From a virus, in the IMG/VR virus record IMGVR_UViG_3300046000_011464, positions 1 to 56,699 of that record: a stretch of 56,699 nt of DNA. One strand, written 5' to 3'. Position numbers and translations under genes: made by a program. The number at the start of each line of letters is the position of its first letter. The first letter of the stretch is position 1. Positions 35,969 through 45,194 of the stretch are shown here, in pieces. The notes under the pieces were generated by a model. The model saw only the letters and a program-made list of their open reading frames with translations. It ran no database searches and was not told where the DNA came from.

Positions 35969-37846
35969 TTAAAAAGTAACTACTCTCCCTTGAATATCTG
36001 TTGTTAAGTTTTTTACTTCAAAAATACTAGGGTCTAGTGAAGGATATAAAATATTATTAATAGTTGCTCCTTTAATATCATAAGCATATTGTGAGTAACC
36101 TGAATTAGTTCCTGCTTTATTTACTATATTTACTTTTTGTACTGTTTGTACTCCTTCGACTTGGTCTAAAGTACTGTAAATATCAGCAATTAAAATAGGT
36201 TGGTTAATTTGCCATTTATCTATACTAAAATATGATTGTAAAGTAGTTAAGCAGTTATTTATAACTAATTTTCCATTATAGTTTGGTCTAACTACTACAT
36301 CAAAATCTACTCCAATATTAATAATAAAAGCATCTTTTATATTAACACCATCAGTTATCATTCTGTATTCAGAAAGAAATGTTTTTATATTTTGTTTTAA
36401 AGCAGGACTAGAAACTGTTAAATTACCTGTAGAATTTCTAGATAAAATATAGATTGAAATAGCATTTGGGTTTTGAGTAGCTAATAAATCTGTTGGATAG
36501 TTAACACTAATCCCCATATCTTGAGTAACAAATGCTTTAGAAACTAAACCATATTTAGAAGGTAAAGATAAAGTTCTAATAATATAGTCATCATTAGTTA
36601 TAGTTCTTAACTGTGTAGGATACATAGCTAAAGAATTTTGTCTTATTTCTTCATTTGTATCTCCATCTCCTCCTCCTACAGCAGCATCATCATTATTAAA
36701 AGCTAATGAATTAATTACTGTTGTTTGCATAGCAGGATCTAACCCACTACCTGCAAATGAATTTGTTCCTCCAATACGATTAGTTAAAGTATTTGAAGGT
36801 ATATTTGATGTAGCTCCTCCTCCTTTTAAGTAAGTTACTGTTAAAGTAGTATTTGAAGGGGCTAAACCATAAGTTTGTGTATATAAGAAATTGGATGGAT
36901 CCCAAGCAGTAGTCATTTTATCTACTCCATAAGGTAATCCTAAACCAATATTATCTGGGTTTGGTGTTATTTCTTCATCAGCTCCTGATGATACACCTGG
37001 GCCAAATTGTAACTCTAAGGTATTATTAGTTTTAAAACGAGAAATAAATCTTCTAGGTACTTTTCTTAGTTTAAGTAAATATGGAGTTGAATCATTATAT
37101 TGTGATAAACTAGGATCATTTGTAGCAGTATTTTCAGTAGCCTCAAAAATAGTATCTTGAGCTAAGTAAGGTACTTCATACCATTTATTATTATCAGAAT
37201 CAACTACATCTACTATAGAAATTACATTATTATCAGTAAGAGTAACGGTAGGATAACGTTCAGGATTACCAAATGTAAATGTTGTTGTAGTTAAAGTTCC
37301 AGCCGTAGCTTTCACTGTTTTTTGTAATAAATAAAATAAGGGATTACCATTAATATCATAACTATAAACTGAAATTTCTGTAGAAGTTGATCCTGAGTTA
37401 GAAAAATCTACTTTATCTGTTATATAAAAAGGGACATTTCCATTTCCATTAGTTTGTAATTGTGTTCCTTCTTCTAATATTAAAGCATAATTAAAATCTG
37501 GTATATACTGGCTACCAGATATAGTTGAAGGAATAACTTGAAATACATTAACATCAACTGAGGCGGCACTTGTTACTTTAGGTTGATATCCAAAGTTATA
37601 AGCTAGGGCTAATAGATTTTTCCTTTGCTTAGCAAATTGTAAGAAATTTTCTTGAATTTGATTATCAGTATAAAATGATAAAACATCTCCAACATATGAA
37701 GCCATTTCAATAAGCATCATACCTGGAGATGCCTCTGAAAAATCATTATATGTGTTTGGATAATAAATTTTAGCAAAGTTAACTAACTGTGCTTTTAAAC
37801 TATCAAAATCACGATTTAAATATTGTACTGTTTTTGAATTAGCCAT
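35969..37846 (-). CDS. 6: Baseplate wedge protein, gp6-like
   Basis: 625 residues (T4 gp6 is 660). The N-terminal YLNRDFDSLKAQLVNFAK and SPGMMLIEMASYVGDVLSFY are the standard start of gp6/J-type wedge proteins, including the region that dimerises around the baseplate. YILSRNSTGNL and the C-terminal IYSTLDQVEGVQTVQKV follow as expected. It forms the inner ring with gp25 and gp53. It overlaps the gp25 gene by 8 nt. Confidence 0.93.
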   Translation of the reverse strand: MANSKTVQYLNRDFDSLKAQLVNFAKIYYPNTYNDFSEASPGMMLIEMASYVGDVLSFYTDNQIQENFLQFAKQRKNLLALAYNFGYQPKVTSAASVDVNVFQVIPSTISGSQYIPDFNYALILEEGTQLQTNGNGNVPFYITDKVDFSNSGSTSTEISVYSYDINGNPLFYLLQKTVKATAGTLTTTTFTFGNPERYPTVTLTDNNVISIVDVVDSDNNKWYEVPYLAQDTIFEATENTATNDPSLSQYNDSTPYLLKLRKVPRRFISRFKTNNTLELQFGPGVSSGADEEITPNPDNIGLGLPYGVDKMTTAWDPSNFLYTQTYGLAPSNTTLTVTYLKGGGATSNIPSNTLTNRIGGTNSFAGSGLDPAMQTTVINSLAFNNDDAAVGGGDGDTNEEIRQNSLAMYPTQLRTITNDDYIIRTLSLPSKYGLVSKAFVTQDMGISVNYPTDLLATQNPNAISIYILSRNSTGNLTVSSPALKQNIKTFLSEYRMITDGVNIKDAFIINIGVDFDVVVRPNYNGKLVINNCLTTLQSYFSIDKWQINQPILIADIYSTLDQVEGVQTVQKVNIVNKAGTNSGYSQYAYDIKGATINNILYPSLDPSIFEVKNLTTDIQGRVVTF

Positions 37847-38252
37847 TGTTGAAATTTATTGAAATTTCGTCTTGTATGTTAGTATTAAGTATAGAATATG
37901 AAAAATATACTTGTATTAAATTCTCATCAGGCGACGCGTTTACTGATAAATTATTTAATCTTATTTGGGGGAAATATTCTTGTAAACCAAAAGATATGAT
38001 ATCTTCTATATTTTGAGCAGTACCTTGAGATATTTGTTCAAATAATTGTTCTCTTATACCTGCTCCAAAAATTGGATTCATTATTCTTTCTTTCTTTCCT
38101 GTAAGAAAAAAATTTAAAATATTAGATTTAACAGCATCCTTAGTAGTATAAGTAATATTTAACCCAGTTGGACCATCAAAAGGAATTTGAATCCCAACAC
38201 CTTTACTAGGTGATAGATCTAATGGATTTATATTTACTGTATTATACGCCAT
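37839..38252 (-). CDS. 25: Baseplate wedge protein, gp25-like
   Basis: 137 residues (T4 gp25 is 132). TKDAVKSNILNFFLTGKKER followed by IMNPIFGAG is the conserved core of gp25/W proteins, in which the Glu-Arg and Pro contact gp6 and the sheath. The order gp25-gp6 with overlapping ends is the same in many contractile systems. It starts at 38252, one base before the stop of the preceding gene. Confidence 0.93.
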   Translation of the reverse strand: MAYNTVNINPLDLSPSKGVGIQIPFDGPTGLNITYTTKDAVKSNILNFFLTGKKERIMNPIFGAGIREQLFEQISQGTAQNIEDIISFGLQEYFPQIRLNNLSVNASPDENLIQVYFSYSILNTNIQDEISINFNNG

Positions 38253-38740
38253 TAAATGCTACCTTTTTCTTTTAAAGCACCCATAAATTTAGAAAAATCA
38301 GGTACTACATCAATACTTACATCATTTATATCTCTAACAGGACCTTGGGATTTAATCATTTCATCTACTGTAGCTACTACAGGAATATTAGAATCACCAC
38401 CTATCATTCCAGGTGCACCTCCAGCCCATCCTACTGCTTGAGAGGCATTAAATTCACCTCCATTTAAAGTTCTCCATTCACCTGCTTGAGCAGTTTCATT
38501 TAAGATATCTAACATAGGATTACCTGTAGAAGGAATTGGTTTTCTTTCTTCAGAAATTATATCTGAAAATGATGGTTTATAAGTAGATTCTACTTTAGAA
38601 TAAGGTTGAGTAGATTTATTTTCGGTTAATTTAGGTTTATTAGCTGATTTAACCGCCTCAAGTAAAATGTCTCTCATTTCTTCTTGAATAGCTTTCTTAA
38701 CTTCTTCTCTAATTACTTTTCTGAATGCATCTAATTTCAT
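38252..38740 (-). CDS. Leader-bearing protein in baseplate operon
   Basis: 162 residues. It starts MKLDAFRKVIREEVKKAIQE, an amphipathic helix with VIRE|E, then ILLE|A at about 27-30, closely similar to leaders of the 12.8-18 kb block. The middle is disordered, and the C-terminal half has NPMLDILNETAQAGEWRTL and IPVVATVDEMIKSQGPV. It lies within the tail gene cluster, which makes a head-targeting role odd; the helix might instead dock onto the baseplate hub. A late-type motif is only 3 nt upstream. Confidence 0.6.
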   Translation of the reverse strand: MKLDAFRKVIREEVKKAIQEEMRDILLEAVKSANKPKLTENKSTQPYSKVESTYKPSFSDIISEERKPIPSTGNPMLDILNETAQAGEWRTLNGGEFNASQAVGWAGGAPGMIGGDSNIPVVATVDEMIKSQGPVRDINDVSIDVVPDFSKFMGALKEKGSI

Positions 38741-38743
38741 ACA

Positions 38744-38752
38744 TATAAATAT
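38744..38752 (-). promoter_or_regulatory. Late-type promoter motif, 3 nt before a start codon
   Basis: ATATTTATA on the minus strand ends 3 nt before the ATG at 38740; the second case of a nearly leaderless arrangement. Confidence 0.5.
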
Positions 38753-38770
38753 TTAATATTAAAACTTATT

Positions 38771-40237
38771 TTAATCTGGTGTTACTGGACCGTCGATTGT
38801 ATTATCGGGATTATATCCTATTTGGGTTACTATATCTGTTATATCTTGATCTGTAGGTGAATCATTACCTTGATCACTTGTTCCCGTTTGACCTTGTTTA
38901 TCAATATAAAATTGTCCTTCTTTAATCAAAACTTGATCATCTGTAGCATAAGTACCTTTACCTTCATATTGAATAATACCTCTTTGATCAGCTACTATTA
39001 CTCTTCTTCTCAGTAAAGAAATACCTTCATCAACTACTTCTTCTTTTATTATATCGATCGCATACCCATTATATACTGAAGGTAATACTGCATTTCCGTA
39101 TTGCGCGGTAGGGAATAATTCATCTAATGTAGCTAAACTATTATTTAATGAATCTATTCCTCCTTGTACAGCATCTAATAATCCTGTATCTCCTGAAGTA
39201 TAACTACATTCTCTTAAATTTTTATATAAAATATTAAGACCTGTTAAAATTCTAAGAATTTCTTTTCTAATTCTACCTATTTCTAATAGTACTACTCCTG
39301 TTAAAAAACTAGATATAGTATCAACTAATTTTTCTAAATCATTAATAAAAACTGTAGCTGTAGAAAGGGTATCTGCTTGGGTATTAGTAGAAGCGTTAGT
39401 TTGTGAAATTACAGGTGATCCTCCTCCTCCTACTGCTAAGGGTACAGCTAAACGTTTTAAAACTTTCTTTATGAATTTATAAACTTTAATTAATACATTA
39501 ATAATTCTTAGAATACTATTCATAAGTTTAACTATTTTTTGTATTTGAACAATTGCTCTATCAACTGTTTGAACTTGTCTAATTAAAAATGCTACACTTT
39601 CTTTAAACCTTTGAGGTTGAATTATACCTGCTAATTTTTTATTTAATTCATCAGCATTTTTAGATATAATATTATTAGCAATATTAATTGGACTCATAAA
39701 TGGAGTTAATTTCCTTGCAAATGATCTTAATAAAGTAACTTTAGTTATAATTAATTGAGTAGGATCAGCAGCAGCTCCAACTACATCACTAGTAGCTACT
39801 AATACTAGATTTAATTGCTGAATAGTTTTTACTATACCTTCTCCACCAGGAATTATATCAACTAAATCATCAGGTGGTACTATATCTTCTAAAGCTAATC
39901 TAATTTCTTCAAGAGCTGATTGGTATGATAATAGTCTTGCTCTATATTGTTCATCGGTTTCTCCAGGTAATTTACCAGGAGTTAATTTATTTTCAATATT
40001 ATTTACAAATTGAGTTATTTTTAATCCAAATTGTAGAAGTTTACTTTCTAAAAGACCACCAGGTGGCATAGCTTTAGTTAAAATATAACCTAAAGGATTA
40101 CAAAAATCAATAGAATTTATTTCCCTTAATACAGCATTTATCCTGAACAAGACATCTAATACCTTTTCAGTACCATCGTTTATCCTTTCAGGTGCGATTT
40201 CGGTTAATATTCTAGATAAGCCAGCAGGTATTCTCAT
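38771..40237 (-). CDS. Helical baseplate/tail-associated protein
   Basis: 488 residues, not recognised by family. The N-terminal 250 residues are long amphipathic helices, with a hydrophobic, Lys-rich run (ILRIINVLIKVYKFIKKVLK) near 245 that could be membrane-active. A Gly/Ser-rich linker precedes a C-terminal beta part (RRRVIVADQRGIIQYEG) with an acidic tail. It lies between spike-like and gp25 genes. Tape-measure-type or hub-associated roles are both possible; the length is short for a tape measure of a T4-size tail. Confidence 0.6.
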   Translation of the reverse strand: MRIPAGLSRILTEIAPERINDGTEKVLDVLFRINAVLREINSIDFCNPLGYILTKAMPPGGLLESKLLQFGLKITQFVNNIENKLTPGKLPGETDEQYRARLLSYQSALEEIRLALEDIVPPDDLVDIIPGGEGIVKTIQQLNLVLVATSDVVGAAADPTQLIITKVTLLRSFARKLTPFMSPINIANNIISKNADELNKKLAGIIQPQRFKESVAFLIRQVQTVDRAIVQIQKIVKLMNSILRIINVLIKVYKFIKKVLKRLAVPLAVGGGGSPVISQTNASTNTQADTLSTATVFINDLEKLVDTISSFLTGVVLLEIGRIRKEILRILTGLNILYKNLRECSYTSGDTGLLDAVQGGIDSLNNSLATLDELFPTAQYGNAVLPSVYNGYAIDIIKEEVVDEGISLLRRRVIVADQRGIIQYEGKGTYATDDQVLIKEGQFYIDKQGQTGTSDQGNDSPTDQDITDIVTQIGYNPDNTIDGPVTPD

Positions 40238-40665
40238 TATAATGTATAAGTTTTATCAGATTTAATACCTTTGATTTGTGTTTTAAGTCTTGTAACAGAT
40301 TTTATTAAACTGTTTCCTGCTGTTCTTATTACAGGAATACCTACTCCATTACTATCTTTAGCTTTAGAAAGTTTTTGACCTAAATTATTTAAGTCATCTA
40401 ACATATCTATTAATAGAGTTTCTAAATTATCCCCTTTAATAGCAGGTTGTGGTTTAGCTGTATCGGTTTCTAATCCTAGATAAATTTTTTTAGCATTAAC
40501 TACCATATCTCCATCGGCATCAAAGTTAATTGTACCTGCAGAAGAAAAACCAATTGCTTGTTTAGCAAATAAAAATACAGAATCATCCTTAGAGTTAAGA
40601 GTAACTCTTCCAGAATTAATTATTATTTGGTCTCCTAAATAAGGAAAATCAGGTTTATAAGCCAT
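40237..40665 (-). CDS. Baseplate spike-like protein
   Basis: 142 residues. IIINSGRVTLNSKDDSVFLF, then GFSSAGTINFDADGDMVVNA followed by KKIYLGL, is a short beta-prism repeat like the C-terminal part of gp5/VgrG-type puncturing spikes. The remaining 60 residues are helical (LLIDMLDDLNNLGQKLSKA). It likely forms or caps the central spike on the adjacent hub protein. Its start overlaps the upstream gene closely. Confidence 0.65.
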   Translation of the reverse strand: MAYKPDFPYLGDQIIINSGRVTLNSKDDSVFLFAKQAIGFSSAGTINFDADGDMVVNAKKIYLGLETDTAKPQPAIKGDNLETLLIDMLDDLNNLGQKLSKAKDSNGVGIPVIRTAGNSLIKSVTRLKTQIKGIKSDKTYTL

Positions 40666-40667
40666 AT

Positions 40668-42050
40668 CTATTGTGTGAATGGGTCACTTATTAAATTTAT
40701 TTTGGTATAATTAGAATCCATATAATCTAATTTCATAACATAAGTTCCACTAGCTCCACCCATTAAAGTTACTTGTGTAGTTTGATTAGTATCTATTCCT
40801 CCATACCCTTGATATTGTAAGGGATGATCTAATACAGTTGGATATATAAATTCAGCTGTACCAATACCTCTAGGGTTAAATTCAGTTACAGTTTCTAATT
40901 TTATAACAATATATTTACCATTACTTTTTAAAATATTATAATAATTAACATCGTCACCTACCATTGAAGGTGAATCAGTATTTAATATTCTTAGAGAAGC
41001 AATTGGTATTGATTGAGTTGTACTTCCCGTTGGTTCAGGTGTACTAGAAGTTACAGCTAAACTAGCAGTAGGTACAGGTGCTATAGGAGTTACTGGAGAA
41101 GTAGGTGTAAAAGATGATGTAGCTAATAAAGAAGTTAGGGATGATGTTGAAGGTGTTATTTGAGTAATAGATTCTGTTACATAATATAATGGTTCAGGTT
41201 GTTTTAAATTATCTGCTTCTTGTGCTGATTGATTAGGGGTAGTAAATCTTGGGTCTGGTATTTGAAGTGAACTATTAAATCCTGCTCCTAATGTTACATT
41301 AAATGATTTTAAATTTTTAGAGGCATACTCTAAAGGTATATCTTGTCCTGCACATAAATAAATTGATGAACCATCATTGTTAGGATCCTCATAAACAGGT
41401 ACCCATGGATCAGGATTAATATCTAAAGTAGATTGACGGTTTCTAATTATAGTAATAGGTGAGCCAGCATCACCTTGAGTACTCCAGGGATTATTTATAA
41501 CTTTTTGTTTAGTAGTAGATGAAAAACGGATTGAATTACCCCATCTTCCTTCTAATAATACATCACCTTCTTCAGGTAATAAACTACGAATATCTTCTTT
41601 TTCAACGAATGTTTGACCAAAATTTAAATCTCCACCTCCATACGATATTATATCAGGAAAAGCATTATGATGTACACTATTCCATAACCCAACTGTAGTT
41701 AAATAATAAAAAGTTTTAGCTTGTGGATCATCATTTAATCCATATGAAGGAGCATTTAATATTAATACTAATTCCTCTAAAATAGGATATTTAGAAATAT
41801 TATTAAATAAAGGTTTAGCTATTAAGTTTGAAGGATTATCTTCATCTACTATAGTTCCTATAGGGGTAAATTTAATTGAACCTAATCCTGTCCATCCTCC
41901 TCCATCAGAAAAGAAATTATTTGTTTTAGTTTGTGGAGATAATAAAATATCATTAACACGAGCAAAGAAAAATAGACTTTTACCTCCATTTCCTTTACCC
42001 GATGCTATATTTGATATACTACCTTGTAAACTAGGATATAAACTACTCAT
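40668..42050 (-). CDS. Baseplate hub protein, gp5-like N-terminal/OB region
   Basis: 460 residues. VGLWNSVHHNAFPDI and EEGDVLLEGRWGNSIRFSST are typical of the hub OB-fold proteins in T4-type flavobacterial and marine phages. The middle has LNINPDPW-like loops and ends in a Ser/Thr/Pro-rich linker (SSLTSLLATSSFTPTS) before a C-terminal beta domain with YNILKSNGKYIVIKLE. No lysozyme catalytic motif is visible, so cell-wall cleavage must be carried by another protein. Confidence 0.65.
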   Translation of the reverse strand: MSSLYPSLQGSISNIASGKGNGGKSLFFFARVNDILLSPQTKTNNFFSDGGGWTGLGSIKFTPIGTIVDEDNPSNLIAKPLFNNISKYPILEELVLILNAPSYGLNDDPQAKTFYYLTTVGLWNSVHHNAFPDIISYGGGDLNFGQTFVEKEDIRSLLPEEGDVLLEGRWGNSIRFSSTTKQKVINNPWSTQGDAGSPITIIRNRQSTLDINPDPWVPVYEDPNNDGSSIYLCAGQDIPLEYASKNLKSFNVTLGAGFNSSLQIPDPRFTTPNQSAQEADNLKQPEPLYYVTESITQITPSTSSLTSLLATSSFTPTSPVTPIAPVPTASLAVTSSTPEPTGSTTQSIPIASLRILNTDSPSMVGDDVNYYNILKSNGKYIVIKLETVTEFNPRGIGTAEFIYPTVLDHPLQYQGYGGIDTNQTTQVTLMGGASGTYVMKLDYMDSNYTKINLISDPFTQ

Positions 42051-42417
42051 TTATATTTAACTTTCTAACTGGAATTTCTTCTTCAGATTTACTATTTAAT
42101 TGTTGAATTGATTCAAATAACATTTCTTTTTCAGCATCTGAAATTAACATAGTATCTTCACCTGAAGAAGAATTCATAGCTCGTTGTACTATACCAGCCA
42201 TTTTGATTAAAAGATCATCATTTTTAACTGATACATCTAAGTAATCTTTAATTAAAGGAACTATAATAACAGCATCACCTGCTGAAGTAATAAATGGTTT
42301 TAAACTTTCTATTAATCCTCTAATTTCTTTTTCTTTCCCTGAAGAATTAGTATGTATCTCTTTAAGTAAATCAGCAAATGTTTTTTTACCAAAAAGAGTT
42401 ATGCTATTAAAATCCAT
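42043..42417 (-). CDS. Small helical protein in tail operon
   Basis: 124 residues, mostly helix, acidic: MDFNSITLFGKKTFADLL, later VIIVPLIKDYLDVSVKND. Function not recognised. It overlaps the hub gene by 8 nt and is the first gene of the baseplate operon, with a late-type motif 13 nt upstream. A tail-assembly chaperone or hub connector is possible. Confidence 0.6.
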   Translation of the reverse strand: MDFNSITLFGKKTFADLLKEIHTNSSGKEKEIRGLIESLKPFITSAGDAVIIVPLIKDYLDVSVKNDDLLIKMAGIVQRAMNSSSGEDTMLISDAEKEMLFESIQQLNSKSEEEIPVRKLNINE

Positions 42418-42430
42418 AATATGTTTTTAT

Positions 42431-42439
42431 TATAAATAT
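42431..42439 (-). promoter_or_regulatory. Late-type promoter motif before baseplate operon
   Basis: ATATTTATA on the minus strand, 13 nt upstream of the ATG at 42417, directly after the sigma factor gene. Confidence 0.5.
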
Positions 42440-42457
42440 AAATTTTACAAATCTTTC

Positions 42458-43258
42458 TTAATAATTTAAACTAACAAAACCATAATCTAAATATTGGTTA
42501 TGTAACCGTCTATATACTTTTTCTAACTTTTTCATCACCTTAGTTATTTGAGGAGTATCTTGATCGGTTTGTTCTCTAATATAAATGTAAATTCCTTTTT
42601 TATTAAAAATATCTAAGTTTTCTCTATGCTTAAATAGCTGCATAACTGCATCAGCAGTTTTAGCATCTTCATGTTCAGGAAAAACTTTAAATAAAAATAA
42701 ATCCATATAATGAATAAATTTATCCATAAAATAATTTTCACCCATTAATGGATCATCTAAACTTTCAGAGCTATTTACTATATTTAAAACAATGGTTTTA
42801 TCTTCATCTATAGCTTCTACTTCGGCTTTACCCTTCAATTTTTCATAATTTTTATTATTATAAAGAATTAAATAACGTTTAGCAATCGTGCCAAAATACG
42901 AGAAAGCTTTACCTTTTGATTGGTTGTATAAATGTAGTTTTTCTAGCAAGAAAGCCGTTACTTCATGTTGAAGTTCGGCTATTGTCTCTACCTCGGTATA
43001 ATAAAATTTAAACGTATGAATAATATTTTCTGTTAATTTATGAAAACCATAATCTATACGTTCATTATATATTCTATTTCGCTTGTGAGGATCAGTTTCA
43101 GCTAGATATTCAATAATAGCATCTTCTGTATCTTGAGTGAAATACATTTTTTTGGTTTTAGGTTTTCTTTTACGAACCGTTCCCTTTTTTGTATACTGTA
43201 CTTCTGTTTCTTCTTGGGGTACATGAAGAATTTTAATTTCGGAATTTAATACCTCCAT
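42458..43258 (-). CDS. 55: Late-transcription sigma factor, gp55-like
   Basis: 266 residues (T4 gp55 is 185, so extended). The region-2 core (AFSYFGTIAKRYLILYNNKN, about 117-136) is the hallmark of phage gp55-type factors that bind core RNA polymerase and recognise the simple late promoter. A basic N-terminal patch (KKGTVRKRKPKTKK) may contact DNA or the polymerase. The factor probably reads the ATATTTATA motifs to its left. No own promoter motif is obvious; it follows the 43260 gene with a 1-nt gap. Confidence 0.9.
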   Translation of the reverse strand: MEVLNSEIKILHVPQEETEVQYTKKGTVRKRKPKTKKMYFTQDTEDAIIEYLAETDPHKRNRIYNERIDYGFHKLTENIIHTFKFYYTEVETIAELQHEVTAFLLEKLHLYNQSKGKAFSYFGTIAKRYLILYNNKNYEKLKGKAEVEAIDEDKTIVLNIVNSSESLDDPLMGENYFMDKFIHYMDLFLFKVFPEHEDAKTADAVMQLFKHRENLDIFNKKGIYIYIREQTDQDTPQITKVMKKLEKVYRRLHNQYLDYGFVSLNY

Positions 43259-43259
43259 A

Positions 43260-43538
43260 TTATTTAATAAATTTGATATAATCCGAAAGGGCTTCTTGGA
43301 TTGTTTTTAAATTAGTAAAGAAAAACCCTACTTCATCATCTGATTGAAATAATTGTTTAGAATCAATTTCTTTAATTTTTTCTTCTGAAATTTTAACTAA
43401 ATCATAGAATTCAAGAATGTATTTTTCTTGGACTGTAATTTGGTTTTCTAATTTTTCTGTTTTTTTAAGTAAGTTCCAAATAACATATCCTATAATTCCT
43501 AGAATAATTACTCCTATATTGATTAATATTAATATCAT
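43260..43538 (-). CDS. Small membrane-anchored coiled-coil protein
   Basis: 92 residues. A membrane helix fills residues 2-23 (ILILINIGVIILGIIGYVIW), then a Lys-rich stop-transfer and a coiled coil (EKLENQITVQEKYILEFY). Topology suggests an anchored N-terminus with the coil in the cytoplasm, similar in layout to small phage spanin or inner-membrane proteins. It lies between the sigma factor and HD genes, so a regulatory tether is equally possible. Function unknown. Confidence 0.65.
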   Translation of the reverse strand: MILILINIGVIILGIIGYVIWNLLKKTEKLENQITVQEKYILEFYDLVKISEEKIKEIDSKQLFQSDDEVGFFFTNLKTIQEALSDYIKFIK

Positions 43539-43539
43539 A

Positions 43540-44295
43540 TTATATATTGTTTAATAGATTTGCAAATGGTGCATCTGGGTTAGATAATTTAGGTGTTTTA
43601 ACTAAAAATTTGTTAGGTACCTTAATTTCTACTTTCTTATCTTGTTTAAATTTAGGTAACCATTCCTTCTCAAATTCAATACGAGCAGCCATCATATCAG
43701 CCTGATGTAATATTAATGGTAAAGCGGTGCGTGGTTTTTGTTCGGGCATAAAGGTCATAAGGTATTTTTTATTCCCTTCATCATATAAACCATCATGTGT
43801 CTGAATGGCAACCATTTCATTAAATGAATACTGGATACCATGAGACATCAATGAAAATAATGAACGATCGGGAACAGATGCAAATGCTAATTTAGTATTA
43901 AACATATAATCTTCTCCTAATTTATCTTTTCTCCATTGATCAGTCTGGGGAATATATGCTTCATGTTGATCATCTCCCATTTTACCTAAATCATGATTTA
44001 AAGCAGAAAATACTAATTCTTCCTTAGTGTAAGTAGAAGTATCGGTTCCCATTTCTTCCCAGATATTATGTAATTTAAGGGAACAATCAATTACACGAAT
44101 AACATGATCAACATATCCTCCAGGAAAAGCATTATGGTATTCTTTTTTATGTGCCGCGGGCATCATAATAATACGTTCTTGATATTTGGAGTAAAATTCT
44201 TTTAATTGAGTACGTCTTGGTTCAGGAATATAAGCATCAATACGAGACATTAAAATATCCCAATTTCCTTTAATCTGTTCGGCGTTTAATTGCAT
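43540..44295 (-). CDS. HD-domain phosphohydrolase
   Basis: 251 residues. The metal ligands fit the HD family: His64 in GGYVDHVIRVID, His101-Asp102 in ALNHDLGKMGDD, and Asp199 in HQADMMAARIE. Members hydrolyse nucleotide phosphates or cyclic nucleotides; the phage substrate is not deducible. It is followed at 1-nt spacing by the small membrane gene. Roles in nucleotide-pool control or in countering nucleotide-signal defences are both plausible. Confidence 0.88.
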   Translation of the reverse strand: MQLNAEQIKGNWDILMSRIDAYIPEPRRTQLKEFYSKYQERIIMMPAAHKKEYHNAFPGGYVDHVIRVIDCSLKLHNIWEEMGTDTSTYTKEELVFSALNHDLGKMGDDQHEAYIPQTDQWRKDKLGEDYMFNTKLAFASVPDRSLFSLMSHGIQYSFNEMVAIQTHDGLYDEGNKKYLMTFMPEQKPRTALPLILHQADMMAARIEFEKEWLPKFKQDKKVEIKVPNKFLVKTPKLSNPDAPFANLLNNI

Positions 44296-44300
44296 AACTT

Positions 44301-44600
44301 TTATTTATTAAATGTGTTAAAAATTTCATCTATTAATCCATAGATGTTGTTATATACTTTTATATTGGGAGAAGGTAATAAAAAAGATTCGGGAAGCCAA
44401 ACGTAATTATAGGGTTCCTTCAATATTACCATAGGATATGAATCGCATTTATATAACTGTTCTATCTTATCCCCTAAATAAGAATTAGAAGAAACATCAA
44501 TGTCGGTATAGGATATATTTAAGGTATTTAACCCTTCTTTTAATTGTTTACAATGTTCACATCCCCGTAACGTAAACATTACCATTTCCCATTTTCTCAT
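44301..44600 (-). CDS. Thioredoxin-fold protein (glutaredoxin-like)
   Basis: 99 residues. The active-site motif is CEHC (Cys14, Cys17) in MFTLRGCEHCKQL, and YPMVILKEP is the cis-Pro loop expected near residue 57. The size suits a glutaredoxin, as T4 NrdC, which reduces phage ribonucleotide reductase. No reductase is in the window. It starts 5 nt before the HD gene. A late-type motif lies 108 nt upstream. Confidence 0.82.
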   Translation of the reverse strand: MRKWEMVMFTLRGCEHCKQLKEGLNTLNISYTDIDVSSNSYLGDKIEQLYKCDSYPMVILKEPYNYVWLPESFLLPSPNIKVYNNIYGLIDEIFNTFNK

Positions 44601-44708
44601 CTTTCTATCTTATCTACTTTTTTTCTTTTCCCATACCCTAATTATACGGGAGAAATTTCTAATCTCCAAATTATTTATATGACGTTTCTATGACTCTTTA
44701 GATGCCAA

Positions 44709-44717
44709 TATAAATAT
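44709..44717 (-). promoter_or_regulatory. Late-type promoter motif in 129-nt gap
   Basis: ATATTTATA on the minus strand inside the gap 44601-44728, about 108 nt before the glutaredoxin ATG. The gap also contains a weak GGAGA/TCTCC inverted repeat (44649-44667). It is the most distant and rightmost copy of the motif. Confidence 0.4.
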
Positions 44718-44728
44718 ATAAAATTAAA

Positions 44729-44998
44729 TTATTTCTTAATTTCTTCTTGTGGATCATATACCTTATCGAAATCTGATAGTTTATAATTCATATCCATGAT
44801 TCTACCGTAAATTTTTGGAGATAATAAATGTTTATATTCACCAAAATTATCTTCCAAATCTAAAAGTAAATTAGAGACTTCATCTCTATCAAAATTTTCC
44901 CCTGAATTTATAATTTTTTCAATCATATTTAAAGATTGAGCAATTATAGGTTCTAATAGAGGAATTAACTGTTTGTCAAAATCAATTTCATTCTTCAT
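44729..44998 (-). CDS. Small acidic hypothetical protein
   Basis: 89 residues, helical and acidic (KIINSGENFDRDEVSNLL). No recognised family. It overlaps the end of the membrane-protein gene upstream by 11 nt, suggesting coupled translation. Confidence 0.6.
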   Translation of the reverse strand: MKNEIDFDKQLIPLLEPIIAQSLNMIEKIINSGENFDRDEVSNLLLDLEDNFGEYKHLLSPKIYGRIMDMNYKLSDFDKVYDPQEEIKK

Positions 44999-45194
44999 AA
45001 TTTTCCAATTCTTTAATAAAATAATAAACCACTATAGGGTGTAGTAATATTGTAAAAATAAATTCTTTGAAAGTAAAACTTATATTTCCTTCAGAGGTTA
45101 TAGACAAATAACTAATAATTATAGAAATGATTAAGCCTACCCCTAAATACGCTCTAACCCCAATCCATATATACAATAAAATTTCAATACTCAT
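44988..45194 (-). CDS. Small integral membrane protein
   Basis: 68 residues from the ATG at 45194 (MSIEILLYIWIGVRAYLGVG). Longer starts up to 45272 would overlap the T5orf172 gene deeply, so I prefer this one (11-nt overlap). Two or three hydrophobic helices: ILLYIWIGVRAYLGVGLIIS and FIFTILLHPIVVYYFI, with an acidic C-terminus. Possible holin-like or defence-related membrane factor; no family recognised. Confidence 0.55.
   Translation of the reverse strand: MSIEILLYIWIGVRAYLGVGLIISIIISYLSITSEGNISFTFKEFIFTILLHPIVVYYFIKELENYEE

Noticed and set aside
44649-44667. GGAGA/TCTCC inverted repeat as terminator
   Set aside because: Short stem with a 9-nt loop and no T run on either strand.
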